The position numbers and the translations under genes are program-made. From an uncultured Clostridium sp. (GTDB taxonomy: Bacteria > Cyanobacteriota > Vampirovibrionia > Gastranaerophilales > Gastranaerophilaceae), in contig CAJMDF010000001.1 of the NCBI GenBank assembly GCA_905212085.1, positions 31,304-95,303 on the forward strand: a stretch of 64,000 nt of DNA, in the 5' to 3' direction. This document shows positions 27,308-36,577 of the stretch, in pieces; positions within the stretch are counted from its first letter, which is position 1; each line of letters opens with the position of its first letter. The notes beneath the pieces were generated by a model. The model ran no database searches, had not been told where the DNA came from, and was given only the letters and a program-made list of their open reading frames with translations.

Positions 27308-28159
27308 ATGAATGTAAGTACATCTTCAGCAGCAGCAACTGCAAGCACTTCAGATGTTAGTTCTACTCAATCACAATCTAAGACAAGTAAAACTAAGTCT
27401 ACTGATAAATCTTTTGAAGATGAAATGAAGACTGCTTCTGAGTCTGAAAAAGATAGCAAAGTAGAATCTTCTAAAGATGATAAAAAAGCAGAAAATAATA
27501 AAAAAACTGAAAAAGATTCAACAAAAGAAGCAAATAAGTTATCTCAAGAATTACAAAAAGATGTTGATGATATTGTCCCTGATGATATGTTAAAAGGCGG
27601 TGTTAATTTTACAGATTTTAAATATCATAATGAAGGTCAATCTATTCTTTCTCAAAATATTCAAAACTTAATTAATACAAAAGATTTGATGAGTACAATA
27701 AATTCAGCTTCAACATTTGATTATGATGTGATTAATATGTCTGATAGTGATGCAAATTTCTTTGCTAATCTTGTTCAAAATACTGATATGTCAATGAAAA
27801 GCATTGCTACTCAAATAAATGATGCTATGGCTAATGGTACAGAAGGAATTCAACAAAATGTTCAAGTATCTACTGTTTTGATGGATAAGTTATCTGAATC
27901 AATGAAAACAAATCAACCTTTCAGAATTGATTTTGATAAAGATGTTTCTGTTATTTTGAAGGTGAATAAAGACGGTAGTCTTGCAGCTAATTTTATTCCC
28001 GGAGATAAGGCTGTAGAGCAATATTTGAGAAATAATATTTCATCATTACGACAAAGATTTGATGATCAAAATTTACCATATTCAGAATTAAGCTATAGTA
28101 ATTCTCGTCAGCAGCAACAAGAAAGACGTAGAAATAATAAGGAGAATAGAAATGAATGA
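27308..28159 (+). CDS. FliK-like flagellar hook-length control protein
   Basis: 283 residues. The N-terminal half is Ser/Thr/Lys/Asp-rich and disordered. The C-terminal ~100 residues (P-F-R-I-D-F-D-K-D-V-S-V-I-L-K-V ... Y-L-R-N-N-I-S-S-L-R-Q-R-F) match the FliK C-terminal pattern, in which two strands are followed by a helix with Leu-Arg repeats. FliK is the export-substrate switch that fixes hook length. The disordered half is short for a molecular ruler. It is placed between fliJ and a hook-family gene and overlaps the latter by 8 bases. Confidence 0.65.
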   Translation: MNVSTSSAAATASTSDVSSTQSQSKTSKTKSTDKSFEDEMKTASESEKDSKVESSKDDKKAENNKKTEKDSTKEANKLSQELQKDVDDIVPDDMLKGGVNFTDFKYHNEGQSILSQNIQNLINTKDLMSTINSASTFDYDVINMSDSDANFFANLVQNTDMSMKSIATQINDAMANGTEGIQQNVQVSTVLMDKLSESMKTNQPFRIDFDKDVSVILKVNKDGSLAANFIPGDKAVEQYLRNNISSLRQRFDDQNLPYSELSYSNSRQQQQERRRNNKENRNE

Positions 28160-28988
28160 TTCTTTTATAACTGCTTTAAATACGCAAAAATCCACTACAA
28201 ACTGGATGGATGTTATTGCAAGTAACATGACAAATGTCTATACTCCTGGTTTTAGAGAACAACAAGTTACTTTTAAAACCTTTTTAGGTGGTGCTATTTC
28301 TGATGATTATGATAAAAAAATGAGTCAAGGTAAGTCAACACCTGGTACTTCAAATGAAAACTTATTTTTAGAAGGTAAGGGGTTTTTCTTGGTAAAAAAT
28401 GAAGAAGGTAAAAGTATTTACACAAGATTAGGTGAATTTACCTTTGATAAAGAAGGTGTCTATAGAGATAAAAGTGGCAATACCGTTCAAGGATATATTT
28501 TGAATGATAAAGGTGAAATTATGCAGGGAACTAAATCAATTACTTCTGACCTTTATCAGCAAACAGCCTTGAAAGGTGGAGCATTAGATATTCCTACAAC
28601 TAATATTAAATTGTGGATTGATCCTAATAATGGGAAATATCTTGGGAAATACGATGACTATGAAATCAAAAATGACGGTACAATTTATGGAAAAGCTGAT
28701 GGCGGAAAACGTTCAGTTCCATTATATCGTGTAACTACAAGAAATTTCCACAATGCTGCGGCTCTTTATGAATTTAAACCTGGACAGTTTTTAGAAACAG
28801 AAGAATCTGGAAAACCTGTAATTGGTGTTGGTGAAATCAGATCAGGTCTTTTAGAAATGTCAAATGCTGATTTTAGGGCAAATATTTCTTACTTCCAAAT
28901 GGCTAAATTGCAGATGGAAGTTTCAAATAAATTGATTTCTTCTAATAAAGAGTTACTCGAAGAAGCTCTGAGATTAGTTGGTAACTAA
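28152..28988 (+). CDS. flagellar hook/rod protein (FlgE/FlgF/FlgG family)
   Basis: 278 residues. N-terminal flagellar rod/hook motif: A-L-N-T-Q-K-S-T-T-N-W-M-D-V-I-A-S-N-M-T-N-V, then Y-T-P-G-F. A G-x-G-F-F-x-V and Y-T-R-L-G-E-F-T-F-D block follows, and a C-terminal coiled region (L-L-E-M-S-N-A-D-F). The size is between FlgF (~250) and FlgG (~262), so a rod or short hook protein is more likely than the long FlgE. It overlaps the FliK-like gene. Confidence 0.85.
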   Translation: MNDSFITALNTQKSTTNWMDVIASNMTNVYTPGFREQQVTFKTFLGGAISDDYDKKMSQGKSTPGTSNENLFLEGKGFFLVKNEEGKSIYTRLGEFTFDKEGVYRDKSGNTVQGYILNDKGEIMQGTKSITSDLYQQTALKGGALDIPTTNIKLWIDPNNGKYLGKYDDYEIKNDGTIYGKADGGKRSVPLYRVTTRNFHNAAALYEFKPGQFLETEESGKPVIGVGEIRSGLLEMSNADFRANISYFQMAKLQMEVSNKLISSNKELLEEALRLVGN

Positions 28989-29020
28989 TTTTTATATAGT
29001 TTAAATTTTTAAACTCCATT

Positions 29021-29980
29021 TTATGAAGGGACTTTGGTCCCTTTTATTTCTTTTATAATTTCAATAATTTCTTGAGATGCATCATTGATATCAGCAATAT
29101 TTAGGTTTACTAGTTGTGCAAATTCTGCTTTTTTAAATTCGTGCAGTCCCCTATGTTTAAAAAAGTTTTCAAGAAATTCTACTTTTGAGGAGCATTTTTC
29201 TAAGTCTTCAATTGGAGCTAATGAAATATTTTGGGTAGCATAATTCAAGGTTTTTATTATTAATGAATTAGGTAGCATATCTTCAAATTCTCCGCTTTTA
29301 AGAAGATGAATTTTATCTATTTCTCGCAATTTAGGCTTAATTTCCATTAAATTGGATTGTGCATCATTATCCAAAAGTACAAAAATAGGAATTTTTAATT
29401 TGTCTGCAAAGTTGTAAAAATATTTTACAACTTGATTTTTACCGCCTGCCGATAATATATGAATGCCATATTTATTGAAATCATACCCGCAAATTTGAGA
29501 AAATTTTGGAAGTAATATTTCTTCTGTTATTCCCTCACATAAGATTATAGTTTTTATCGGATAGCCAAAGCTTTGGTTATCAGGAATAGTTGCAGAAAGT
29601 GTTTTTAGCCATTTTAGGTTGTTAGGAATATTTTCAGGCAAAAGTTCTATAATTTTATTGTAATTAATATTATTTTTTAAAAGTTTTTTTGTATTTTCAC
29701 TTAGTTTGAACAAAGAATTTTCATAATCATAAAGTCGTTGATTTATAATTAAATTATTATTTTTTTCGTTAAAGGAAGAATTAATTATATCTTCTGCGAT
29801 ATTTGTTAATTCTTCATAATCCATGTTATCGAGTTCTTGTTTTTTTAATTTAGGTTCAATAAGGTTATTTATTATTATATCTTTAAAGACCCTCAGATAT
29901 TTTATTTCAGTATCTTTAAATCTGGTGAGTCTGTCAGCTGATATAGTTAGTTGTTCTTTTGTGAGCGGTTTTATTTTCAA
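29021..29980 (-). CDS. TOPRIM-domain protein lacking an ATPase domain
   Basis: 319 residues. The first ~140 are helical with no recognised domain. Then I-I-L-C-E-G-I-T-E-E near residue 150 gives the TOPRIM glutamate. L-L-D-N-D-A near 205 gives the D-x-D metal motif, and G-E-F-E-D-M follows. This is the TOPRIM type found at the C-terminus of OLD-family nucleases, but the ABC-type ATPase half is absent from this gene and from its neighbours. DNA cleavage or repair, or a defence role, is possible. It is monocistronic, between the flagellar operon and the F-T-S-motif protease candidate. Confidence 0.7.
   Translation of the reverse strand: MKIKPLTKEQLTISADRLTRFKDTEIKYLRVFKDIIINNLIEPKLKKQELDNMDYEELTNIAEDIINSSFNEKNNNLIINQRLYDYENSLFKLSENTKKLLKNNINYNKIIELLPENIPNNLKWLKTLSATIPDNQSFGYPIKTIILCEGITEEILLPKFSQICGYDFNKYGIHILSAGGKNQVVKYFYNFADKLKIPIFVLLDNDAQSNLMEIKPKLREIDKIHLLKSGEFEDMLPNSLIIKTLNYATQNISLAPIEDLEKCSSKVEFLENFFKHRGLHEFKKAEFAQLVNLNIADINDASQEIIEIIKEIKGTKVPS
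29026..29052 (+). terminator. terminator of the flagellar operon, inside the convergent CDS
   Basis: AAGGGAC-TTTG-GTCCCTT followed by a T-rich run. It lies 37 bases after the hook/rod stop and overlaps the last codons of the convergent TOPRIM gene. Confidence 0.7.
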
Positions 29981-30083
29981 AATTTTATCCCTGATTGTAA
30001 CATTTGTTAATTAAATGTAATAAATTTAGCAAATTTTTTCCATTTTATTTTTTTATTATAATAAGTAGTAGTGGAGTGGAATT

Positions 30084-31496
30084 GTGTATTCATTAAACTT
30101 TAATACCCAGCAATATAATAATTATAACACAGTAAAGTCTGTTAGTGCTACCAGGGTTGAAAAAAATGAGCATGCAAAGGAAAACAAACCTTCTTTTACA
30201 TCAAACCCTATTATGACACAAGTTCCGTATAATCCTGCTCTTACTGCTTCGAGATTGCGAACAGAATTATCATCAAAAGATGAAAAAAATAAATATAATG
30301 AACTTGTAAAAATTTCTGATAGAGAGACTAAAAAGAATTTAAACATGCTTTTGAAAACAGGCATTTTATTAAATGCTGATTCAAATGATAATTCAACAAC
30401 TTTGGATAATTTGTATAAAATAGCAACTACACAAAGAGCTCAAGGGCTTAGTAATGTTGTTATTTTGAAAAATACAATAGATACACTTGCAAATCCTTAT
30501 GTGATTACACAACAATTTGGTAATATCCCTGATAAATATAGGGCTCAAGTAGAAGCTGCGGAAAAGAATAAAAATGTTAATTCTACATCTTCATTGCCAT
30601 TTTCAGGAGCTTCTGATATTGATGTTGACCATTCAGGAACTTGTGTTGCATCAAGTATTGAATTTAATTTAGCAGATAAACATCCTGCAGAATTCGCAAG
30701 ATTTGCAGAAGGTTTAAGTTCTCCTTCTATGAGTGTTCAAAAAACTATTAAGATGAATAATCTTGCTGATAATACATTAGATGCAATTTGGTTATTAAAT
30801 GCTTTTGAAATTCCTTATGAAGCTCATGATTTTGACAAGGCAAAATTAACTTTTGCACCTGATAAAAATGCAATAGTAAGAGCATTTATCCAAACTGTAG
30901 ATAAAGATAATCTTGAAAGGACTCCGTTAGATGTATTAATGCAATCTACATTTATGCAAGTTGGTTCTCAACAGTCTTATGATACATTGACAGATAAACG
31001 TGCCGGAAAATTTAACCAAAATGATAAAGGTTTAATTGAATTTGAAAAAACATTCACAGAATCAGTTGTAGAAGATAAAAATAAGATTTCAGTTACATAC
31101 CAGACAGTTGATGAAAATGCTCGATTAGTAGGATATGAAACTGATTTTAATACTATGAAAAAACAAATTACAGATGCTTTAAATTTAGGCGAAAATGTAA
31201 TTATCGGTTATACTCAAGTTGATAATAATAATACTATAATTAATGGTCATGAGATAACTATTATAGGAACAAAGACTGATAAAAACGGTAAAATGATTTT
31301 CATTTGTAATGATACGGATGATAATATGTCGAAACCGATAGAATATTCAGAAGATTATTTATTACCGAAAATTCACCATGCAGCATTGCCTCAGGCAGTT
31401 GTTGCTGATGATGTAAATCTTGTTGAAAACTGGGTGGAAGGATTAAAGACATATAAGGAATTGAAAAAACAATCTCAGTTAAAACAAGCGGCTTAA
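30084..31496 (+). CDS. candidate papain-like cysteine protease with F-T-S motif
   Basis: 470 residues with a GTG start behind GTGGAG. The Asn-rich N-terminus contains K-P-S-F-T-S-N (F38). In the middle, S-G-T-C-V-A-S-S-I-E-F (Cys near 187) could be a nucleophile at the start of a helix. Towards the C-terminus I-N-G-H-E-I-T-I-I-G (His near 390) is followed by F-I-C-N-D-T-D-D. This Cys, His, Asn/Asp order is that of papain-like and C39-like enzymes. No signal peptide or TM. It lies 80 bases before a nucleotidase gene whose protein has a similar N-terminal motif. The catalytic assignment is by eye and unproven. Confidence 0.6.
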   Translation: MYSLNFNTQQYNNYNTVKSVSATRVEKNEHAKENKPSFTSNPIMTQVPYNPALTASRLRTELSSKDEKNKYNELVKISDRETKKNLNMLLKTGILLNADSNDNSTTLDNLYKIATTQRAQGLSNVVILKNTIDTLANPYVITQQFGNIPDKYRAQVEAAEKNKNVNSTSSLPFSGASDIDVDHSGTCVASSIEFNLADKHPAEFARFAEGLSSPSMSVQKTIKMNNLADNTLDAIWLLNAFEIPYEAHDFDKAKLTFAPDKNAIVRAFIQTVDKDNLERTPLDVLMQSTFMQVGSQQSYDTLTDKRAGKFNQNDKGLIEFEKTFTESVVEDKNKISVTYQTVDENARLVGYETDFNTMKKQITDALNLGENVIIGYTQVDNNNTIINGHEITIIGTKTDKNGKMIFICNDTDDNMSKPIEYSEDYLLPKIHHAALPQAVVADDVNLVENWVEGLKTYKELKKQSQLKQAA

Positions 31497-31575
31497 TGTT
31501 TATTTACATTAAGTCATTTTTTAGCAAAAAAAATATTGATGATATTTAATTAATTTAAATAAAGGGTGAAAAAAT

Positions 31576-33234
31576 ATGAATTTAATAATAAACGGCTTAC
31601 CAAAGGTATCATTTAAAGCTACAGGTAGTGTGAATCAGGTCCAAAATCAGCCAACTCAACTTGCACCTCAAATAAAGCAGGATACTTTTGAAAAAACAGA
31701 TAATAAATCTGAAGCTAAAGCTCAGGAATATAGTTATCCTAAAAATACAGCAACTCCTCAGTATTCAAAGCCTGATCATATAACCACAAGTATATTTTAT
31801 ATTTCAGATTTGCATGGCAAGATGACAAATATGGAAAGAATTTGTGAAATGGCAAGATTATTTGATACCAATAGTACATCTACAGCAAAATTGAAACTTG
31901 CATCAGGTGATATTTTGCTTGGTTCAAATCCAATGACGAATAAAGTAGCCAGTCACTTCCTTAATTGGATTGGTATTAAGGATAACAGCTTAGGAAATCA
32001 TGAACTTGATGCAACTCCTGCTGCATTTGCCGAATCTCTAAAGGATGCAAAATATAATTTGTTAGCCACAAATGTAACTGTAAATCCAAAAAGCCCAATG
32101 GCAGGAAAGATAAAAAAATCAATTATCGAAGAAGATAATGGTGAAAAATTCGGAATAATTGGAACTGCTCCTTCAGATGCTTTGGAAAGAGTTGGTACAA
32201 GAGAGTCTTTAGAAGATATCAAAATTGATAATGTTGATACGACTATTAAAAAAATTCAAGAAGAAATTAATAAATTAAAAGCTCAAAATATTAATAAAAT
32301 TATTCTATTATCACATTCAGGGAAAGATGTGGATAAACGTATTATACAAGAAACATCTGGTATTGATATCGTTTTAGGCGGTCATACTCATGATTTATAC
32401 AAAGGAGTAAAAGAAGGTGAAAACCTATTGTATTCAAAATCGGGAGAACCGGTTGTTTTAACTCAAATCGGTAAAGATGGAGAATATGTCGGTGTTCTAA
32501 ATGTAGAATTTGATAAAAACGGTATTTTAACAAAAGTTCAGAATAATGTTATGAGAACAGGTTCTTTTACAAGAAAATTGCCTTTTAAAACAGCAGTAGA
32601 ATCAATAATCGGAAAACCTGAAGTGTTAGGTACAATAAAATCAGCACCTCCTTCTCCAAAAGATAGATTAATTGCAAATAATCCTCATGGAAATATTATT
32701 GTAGATGCAATGAGAAAAGAATTAGGTACTGATATTGCAATCTTGAATGCAGGAAATTTACGTGGATTCTTTGCTGAAGGAGAAGTTGATTCAAGAAGAA
32801 TTAATGATGTAACTCCATTTGAAGATAAAATGATGATTTGTAATTTATCTGAAAAACAAATAGTTGATGCTCTAAAAGTTGGGGCAAAATCATTTGTAAA
32901 TCCTGCGCACAAACCAGGTTTATTACTTGTATCAGGTTTAAATTATACAGTATCTGACAAAGGGCAACTTTTAGATTTATCTTATATTGATAAACAAGGT
33001 AATAAAATCCCTATTGATATTAATAACCCTAGTACAACAAAAAAATACAGCGTAGCTTGTGATGATTTCTTTGCATATGGTGGGGATGATTATTTACCTG
33101 TAAATCAAAATCCTGATTATATTGTGAAAAAATTTGATGTAGATAAAAATGTGTATACCGCAAATTATATTAAAAATCACAATGGACCAATAGAAATTAA
33201 AGAAGATGACAGAATAAAAATAGTTAAAGCTTAA
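31576..33234 (+). CDS. 5'-nucleotidase / UshA-type metallophosphoesterase
   Basis: 552 residues. After a ~65-residue polar N-terminus with K-V-S-F-K-A-T (F13) comes the calcineurin-like domain: Y-I-S-D-L-H-G, S-G-D-I-L-L-G, L-G-N-H-E-L-D, L-S-H-S-G and G-G-H-T-H. The C-terminal 5'-nucleotidase domain includes N-A-G-N-L-R and a late F-x-Y-G-G-D-D segment. The family hydrolyses nucleotides, usually in the periplasm. No signal peptide is visible here, which is unusual. An AAAGGGTGA ribosome site precedes the ATG. Possibly co-transcribed with the upstream protease candidate. Confidence 0.88.
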   Translation: MNLIINGLPKVSFKATGSVNQVQNQPTQLAPQIKQDTFEKTDNKSEAKAQEYSYPKNTATPQYSKPDHITTSIFYISDLHGKMTNMERICEMARLFDTNSTSTAKLKLASGDILLGSNPMTNKVASHFLNWIGIKDNSLGNHELDATPAAFAESLKDAKYNLLATNVTVNPKSPMAGKIKKSIIEEDNGEKFGIIGTAPSDALERVGTRESLEDIKIDNVDTTIKKIQEEINKLKAQNINKIILLSHSGKDVDKRIIQETSGIDIVLGGHTHDLYKGVKEGENLLYSKSGEPVVLTQIGKDGEYVGVLNVEFDKNGILTKVQNNVMRTGSFTRKLPFKTAVESIIGKPEVLGTIKSAPPSPKDRLIANNPHGNIIVDAMRKELGTDIAILNAGNLRGFFAEGEVDSRRINDVTPFEDKMMICNLSEKQIVDALKVGAKSFVNPAHKPGLLLVSGLNYTVSDKGQLLDLSYIDKQGNKIPIDINNPSTTKKYSVACDDFFAYGGDDYLPVNQNPDYIVKKFDVDKNVYTANYIKNHNGPIEIKEDDRIKIVKA

Positions 33235-33240
33235 TCCTTA

Positions 33241-33903
33241 TTAATATCCGTATTGTTCATGCGAATTTAGGTATTCTTTAACAGTATTCAAAGATGCTTG
33301 TACAATTCTTGTTACTCGAGAAGAAGATAGCCCTACTTGTTTTGCAATATCTTTTACCTGCATATTTCTGTAAAATCTATATTCTACAACAGTTCTTTCT
33401 TTAGGTGGAAGTTTCGCAATAGCTTCTCTAATCATTCTTCCCATTTCTGTAATTTCAGCATTTTCATCTGGTTGAGCATGAGGATCTTTCAAAAAGTCAA
33501 ATGGTGAATCATTATCACTAGCTGCAGCAGCAAGACCGTCAATTGAAAGAATTGTTTCATAGACAGCTTCACGCACTTTAGCTTTTTGCATATCCATTCC
33601 TTCAACTGCTTCTTCTTCATCATATTGATCATCAGGTTTATGTTTTAAAGAGTACCATTTATATCTGATTCTTAATTCATTTCTTATAGCCCATCTTACA
33701 GCTGTTGCAATGTATGCTGAATTATATTTTTCTAATTGCTCTGGTGTTTTATTTTTTATTAATGCTTGGATAGCTAAAATTCCGATTGAAACTAATTCTT
33801 CATAATCTACCATATGAGCAGGGATTCTTCGATGCTCAACTTTAGCAACTTTTTGAACTAAATCTATATATTCTTGTAATTTATTTTTATTTTCCATAAC
33901 CAT
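33241..33903 (-). CDS. sigma-70 family factor (FliA/SigF-like)
   Basis: 220 residues. Region 2 (Y-E-E-L-V-S-I-G-I-L-A-I ... A-I-R-N-E-L-R) spans about 25-85. Region 4 has L-P-P-K-E-R-T-V-V-E-Y-R-F-Y near 165 and a helix-turn-helix (V-K-D-I-A-K-Q-V-G-L-S-S-S-R-V) near 185-200. Region 1 is absent, and a polar acidic linker sits between the domains. Placed 27 bases after flhB, so a flagellar sigma factor is likely, but general or stress sigma factors of the same class are not excluded. Confidence 0.8.
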   Translation of the reverse strand: MVMENKNKLQEYIDLVQKVAKVEHRRIPAHMVDYEELVSIGILAIQALIKNKTPEQLEKYNSAYIATAVRWAIRNELRIRYKWYSLKHKPDDQYDEEEAVEGMDMQKAKVREAVYETILSIDGLAAAASDNDSPFDFLKDPHAQPDENAEITEMGRMIREAIAKLPPKERTVVEYRFYRNMQVKDIAKQVGLSSSRVTRIVQASLNTVKEYLNSHEQYGY

Positions 33904-33930
33904 GATTATAAAATTATTCTAGCATAGAAT

Positions 33931-35007
33931 TTACTTAATTGTACCTTTATTTGTTGTATTTTTCAATTTGTATACAAAAAGTAAGATTTCAGCGATTGCT
34001 TTGTATAATTCAGGAGGTATTTGCTGGTTTAAATCTACCATTTTGTATAGAGCTCTTGCAACCGGAGCATTTTCAATTACTGGAATCCCATGTTCTTTTG
34101 CTATTCCTATAATTTTTTTTGCAATTAATTCTGTTCCTTTTGCAATAAGCATAGGGGATGCCATTTCTTCAGCTTTATATTTTAAAGCACAAGCGATGTG
34201 GGTAGGATTTGTAACGACAAAATCAGCATCTGGTACTGCATCCATCATGCCTTTTTGAAGCATTTGCATACGTCTTTGCCTTAGGGCAGCTTTTACGTTT
34301 GGGTCACCTTCTGTGTTTTTATATTCATCTTTAATTTCTTTAAAAGACATTTTTTGATCTTTTAAAAATTTCCATTTCGTAACTCCATAGTCAGCTGCTG
34401 AAATTACTAAAAAGGCAATGCAGGCTTTGAAAATAAAGTCAGTGATGAGTTTGCCGAATTCAATCATTACTGCGAAATTGTTATCTATAGCTGCGAGCAT
34501 TAATATGCTTTCAATGTGCTGCATATAAACGCTCCAACCTATGTAGCCGAGTAAAGCTACTTTTAAAATATTTTTAAATAATTCAAATAATGTCTTAATT
34601 GACATGATATTTTTAAAATATTTTGTAGGGTTTAATTTATCAAGTTTAGGCATTAAAGGGGCAGTTGCAACAAGTGGTCCTACTTGAATAAAATCAGCCA
34701 TTATCGCAACGAACCAAGCTATAAAAAGTATAGGCCCAATTATCAAAGCTGCACATTTTATAGTGACTGTTGTAATGTATGTCATGCCTATTTCTGACAG
34801 ATGCCCATTTGGTATTTGTTCATATAGTAAGGTATAGAGCTGTACAATTTGATCCCATACAAAAGGAGCAAGACCAAATATGACGGAAAATAAAATAAGC
34901 AAAGATAAGGCTGTTGAAAAATCTTTTGATTTAACAACCTGTCCTTCTTTTCTTGCCTGCTCGAGTTTCCTCGGGGTGGCGTCAAATTGTTTATCTTCAT
35001 CACCCAT
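33931..35007 (-). CDS. flhB: flagellar type III export protein FlhB
   Basis: 358 residues. Four membrane helices in the first ~215 residues and a cytoplasmic domain with the autocleavage motif N-P-T-H near 265-268, followed by I-A-C-A-L-K-Y and P-V-I-E-N-A-P-V-A-R-A-L-Y. FlhB controls substrate switching together with FliK. The opening D-K-Q-F-D-A-T-P-R-K-L-E-Q-A-R is typical. It sits in a reverse operon with metF and deoC before it and a sigma factor after it, an odd mixture of metabolic and flagellar genes. Confidence 0.95.
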   Translation of the reverse strand: MGDEDKQFDATPRKLEQARKEGQVVKSKDFSTALSLLILFSVIFGLAPFVWDQIVQLYTLLYEQIPNGHLSEIGMTYITTVTIKCAALIIGPILFIAWFVAIMADFIQVGPLVATAPLMPKLDKLNPTKYFKNIMSIKTLFELFKNILKVALLGYIGWSVYMQHIESILMLAAIDNNFAVMIEFGKLITDFIFKACIAFLVISAADYGVTKWKFLKDQKMSFKEIKDEYKNTEGDPNVKAALRQRRMQMLQKGMMDAVPDADFVVTNPTHIACALKYKAEEMASPMLIAKGTELIAKKIIGIAKEHGIPVIENAPVARALYKMVDLNQQIPPELYKAIAEILLFVYKLKNTTNKGTIK

Positions 35008-35047
35008 ATGCTATTCCTTTAATGAATATTATAGCATGGTCAAATTA

Positions 35048-35698
35048 TTAAGAAATGATTTTTACGCCTGAACTTGTTCCAAGTCTTTCAGCTCCTGCTT
35101 CAAGCATTTGTAGTGCTGCTTCTTTATCTCTTATTCCGCCGGATGCTTTTACTTTTAGTCCGTATGGTGATACTGTATCGAACATTAATTTTACATCTTC
35201 AGCTTTTGCGCCGACTCCTCCTTTTACAAAACCTGTTGATGTTTTTACAAAATCAGCTTTTGCTTCTATACATAATTCACAGGCTTTTTTTATTTCATCT
35301 TTTGTCAATAAATCTGTTTCTAAAATAACTTTAAGCGGTTTATCTTTACAAGCTGTTTTTACTGTTTTTATATCATTTATTATGAAGTCATAATCTTTGT
35401 CTTTTAACTTTGATACATTAATTACCATATCAATTTCATCTGCACCGTCTTCTACAGCTTTTGATGTTTCAAATGCCTTAACATCAGATCTGTTAGCACC
35501 GAGAGGAAAACCTACAACTGTAACTATTTTAACACCTGAACCATGCAAATTTTCTTTAGCAAGTTTTACATAGGCTGGATTGATGCAAACACCTAAAAAT
35601 TTGAATTCTTTTGCTTCATTGAATAGTTTTATAAAATCTTCTAATTTTGCATCTTGTTTTAATAATGTATGTTCAATGTGTTCATTTAGATTTTCCAT
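35048..35698 (-). CDS. deoC: deoxyribose-phosphate aldolase
   Basis: 216 residues. Class I aldolase cleaving 2-deoxyribose 5-phosphate to glyceraldehyde 3-phosphate and acetaldehyde. The Schiff-base lysine is in D-F-V-K-T-S-T-G-F near 150. The E-I-D-M-V-I-N motif near 87 and K-A-S-G-G-I-R near 182 are present. It starts 4 bases after metF ends. A strong GGAGTG ribosome site precedes the ATG. Confidence 0.95.
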   Translation of the reverse strand: MENLNEHIEHTLLKQDAKLEDFIKLFNEAKEFKFLGVCINPAYVKLAKENLHGSGVKIVTVVGFPLGANRSDVKAFETSKAVEDGADEIDMVINVSKLKDKDYDFIINDIKTVKTACKDKPLKVILETDLLTKDEIKKACELCIEAKADFVKTSTGFVKGGVGAKAEDVKLMFDTVSPYGLKVKASGGIRDKEAALQMLEAGAERLGTSSGVKIIS

Positions 35699-35702
35699 AT
35701 AT

Positions 35703-36539
35703 TCACTCCTTTATGTTGTTTAAAATTTGATCTGTAGAATATGACTTATTGAGTGTATAAAAATGTAAGCCCTTAATTTCGTTTTTAATTAAATCTTCAC
35801 ATTGAGAAGTTGCATATTCAATCCCAAATTCAATTAGGTCTTTCTCTTTTAGTTTGCAAATATTTTCTTGAACAATTTTTGGTACTGTAATATTTGCAAG
35901 ATTTACCATTTTTTCAACTTGTTTTTGACTAATTATTGGCATAATCCCTGGAATTATAGGGATATTTATGCCTGCTTTGTTTGTTTTATCAATAAATTTA
36001 TAAAATATTTCATTATCAAAAAACAGTTGAGTAAAAATTACATCAGCTCCTTTATCGACTTTTTCTTTTAAAAAATTAATATCTGTATCTAAATTAGGAC
36101 TTTCAATATGCCCCTCCGGGTATCCAGCAACTCCTATTGATAAATCTGTTCTATTTTTAATAAATTCAACAAGGTCAATTGCATGTAAAAAATCATGTTT
36201 TTGTAATTCTTTGTTTTCTGGGATGTCCCCACGAAGAGCTAGAATATTTTCAATATTAAGATTAATTAGCTTATTTATGTTTGCTTCAACATTTTCTTTC
36301 GTACTTGTTATGCAGGTAAAATGAGGCATAACATTAATTCCAGTGTTTTTAATTTGTTTTAAAAGTTCAAATGATTTGTTTTCATTTCCCCCTGCACCAT
36401 ATGTTAATGATATAAAAGATGGATTATGTTGTTTTAGAATTTTAATTTCTTCTAATAATTTTTCATAGTTTTCTTTTGGAGGAAAAACTTCAAAAGAAAT
36501 TACTGTTTTACCTGTTTTATAAATCTCTCTCAACTTCAT
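35703..36539 (-). CDS. metF: methylenetetrahydrofolate reductase
   Basis: 278 residues. FAD-dependent TIM-barrel enzyme reducing 5,10-methylene-THF to 5-methyl-THF for methionine synthesis. S-F-E-V-F-P-P-K near 15-22, L-T-Y-G-A-G-G near 45, L-A-L-R-G-D near 105, and T-Q-L-F-F-D near 167 match the family. First gene of the metF-deoC-flhB-sigma operon; divergent from the sulP gene with only 38 bases between. Confidence 0.92.
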   Translation of the reverse strand: MKLREIYKTGKTVISFEVFPPKENYEKLLEEIKILKQHNPSFISLTYGAGGNENKSFELLKQIKNTGINVMPHFTCITSTKENVEANINKLINLNIENILALRGDIPENKELQKHDFLHAIDLVEFIKNRTDLSIGVAGYPEGHIESPNLDTDINFLKEKVDKGADVIFTQLFFDNEIFYKFIDKTNKAGINIPIIPGIMPIISQKQVEKMVNLANITVPKIVQENICKLKEKDLIEFGIEYATSQCEDLIKNEIKGLHFYTLNKSYSTDQILNNIKE

Positions 36540-36577
36540 AGGTTGATTATAACATAAAGATTAATTATAATAGTCGC

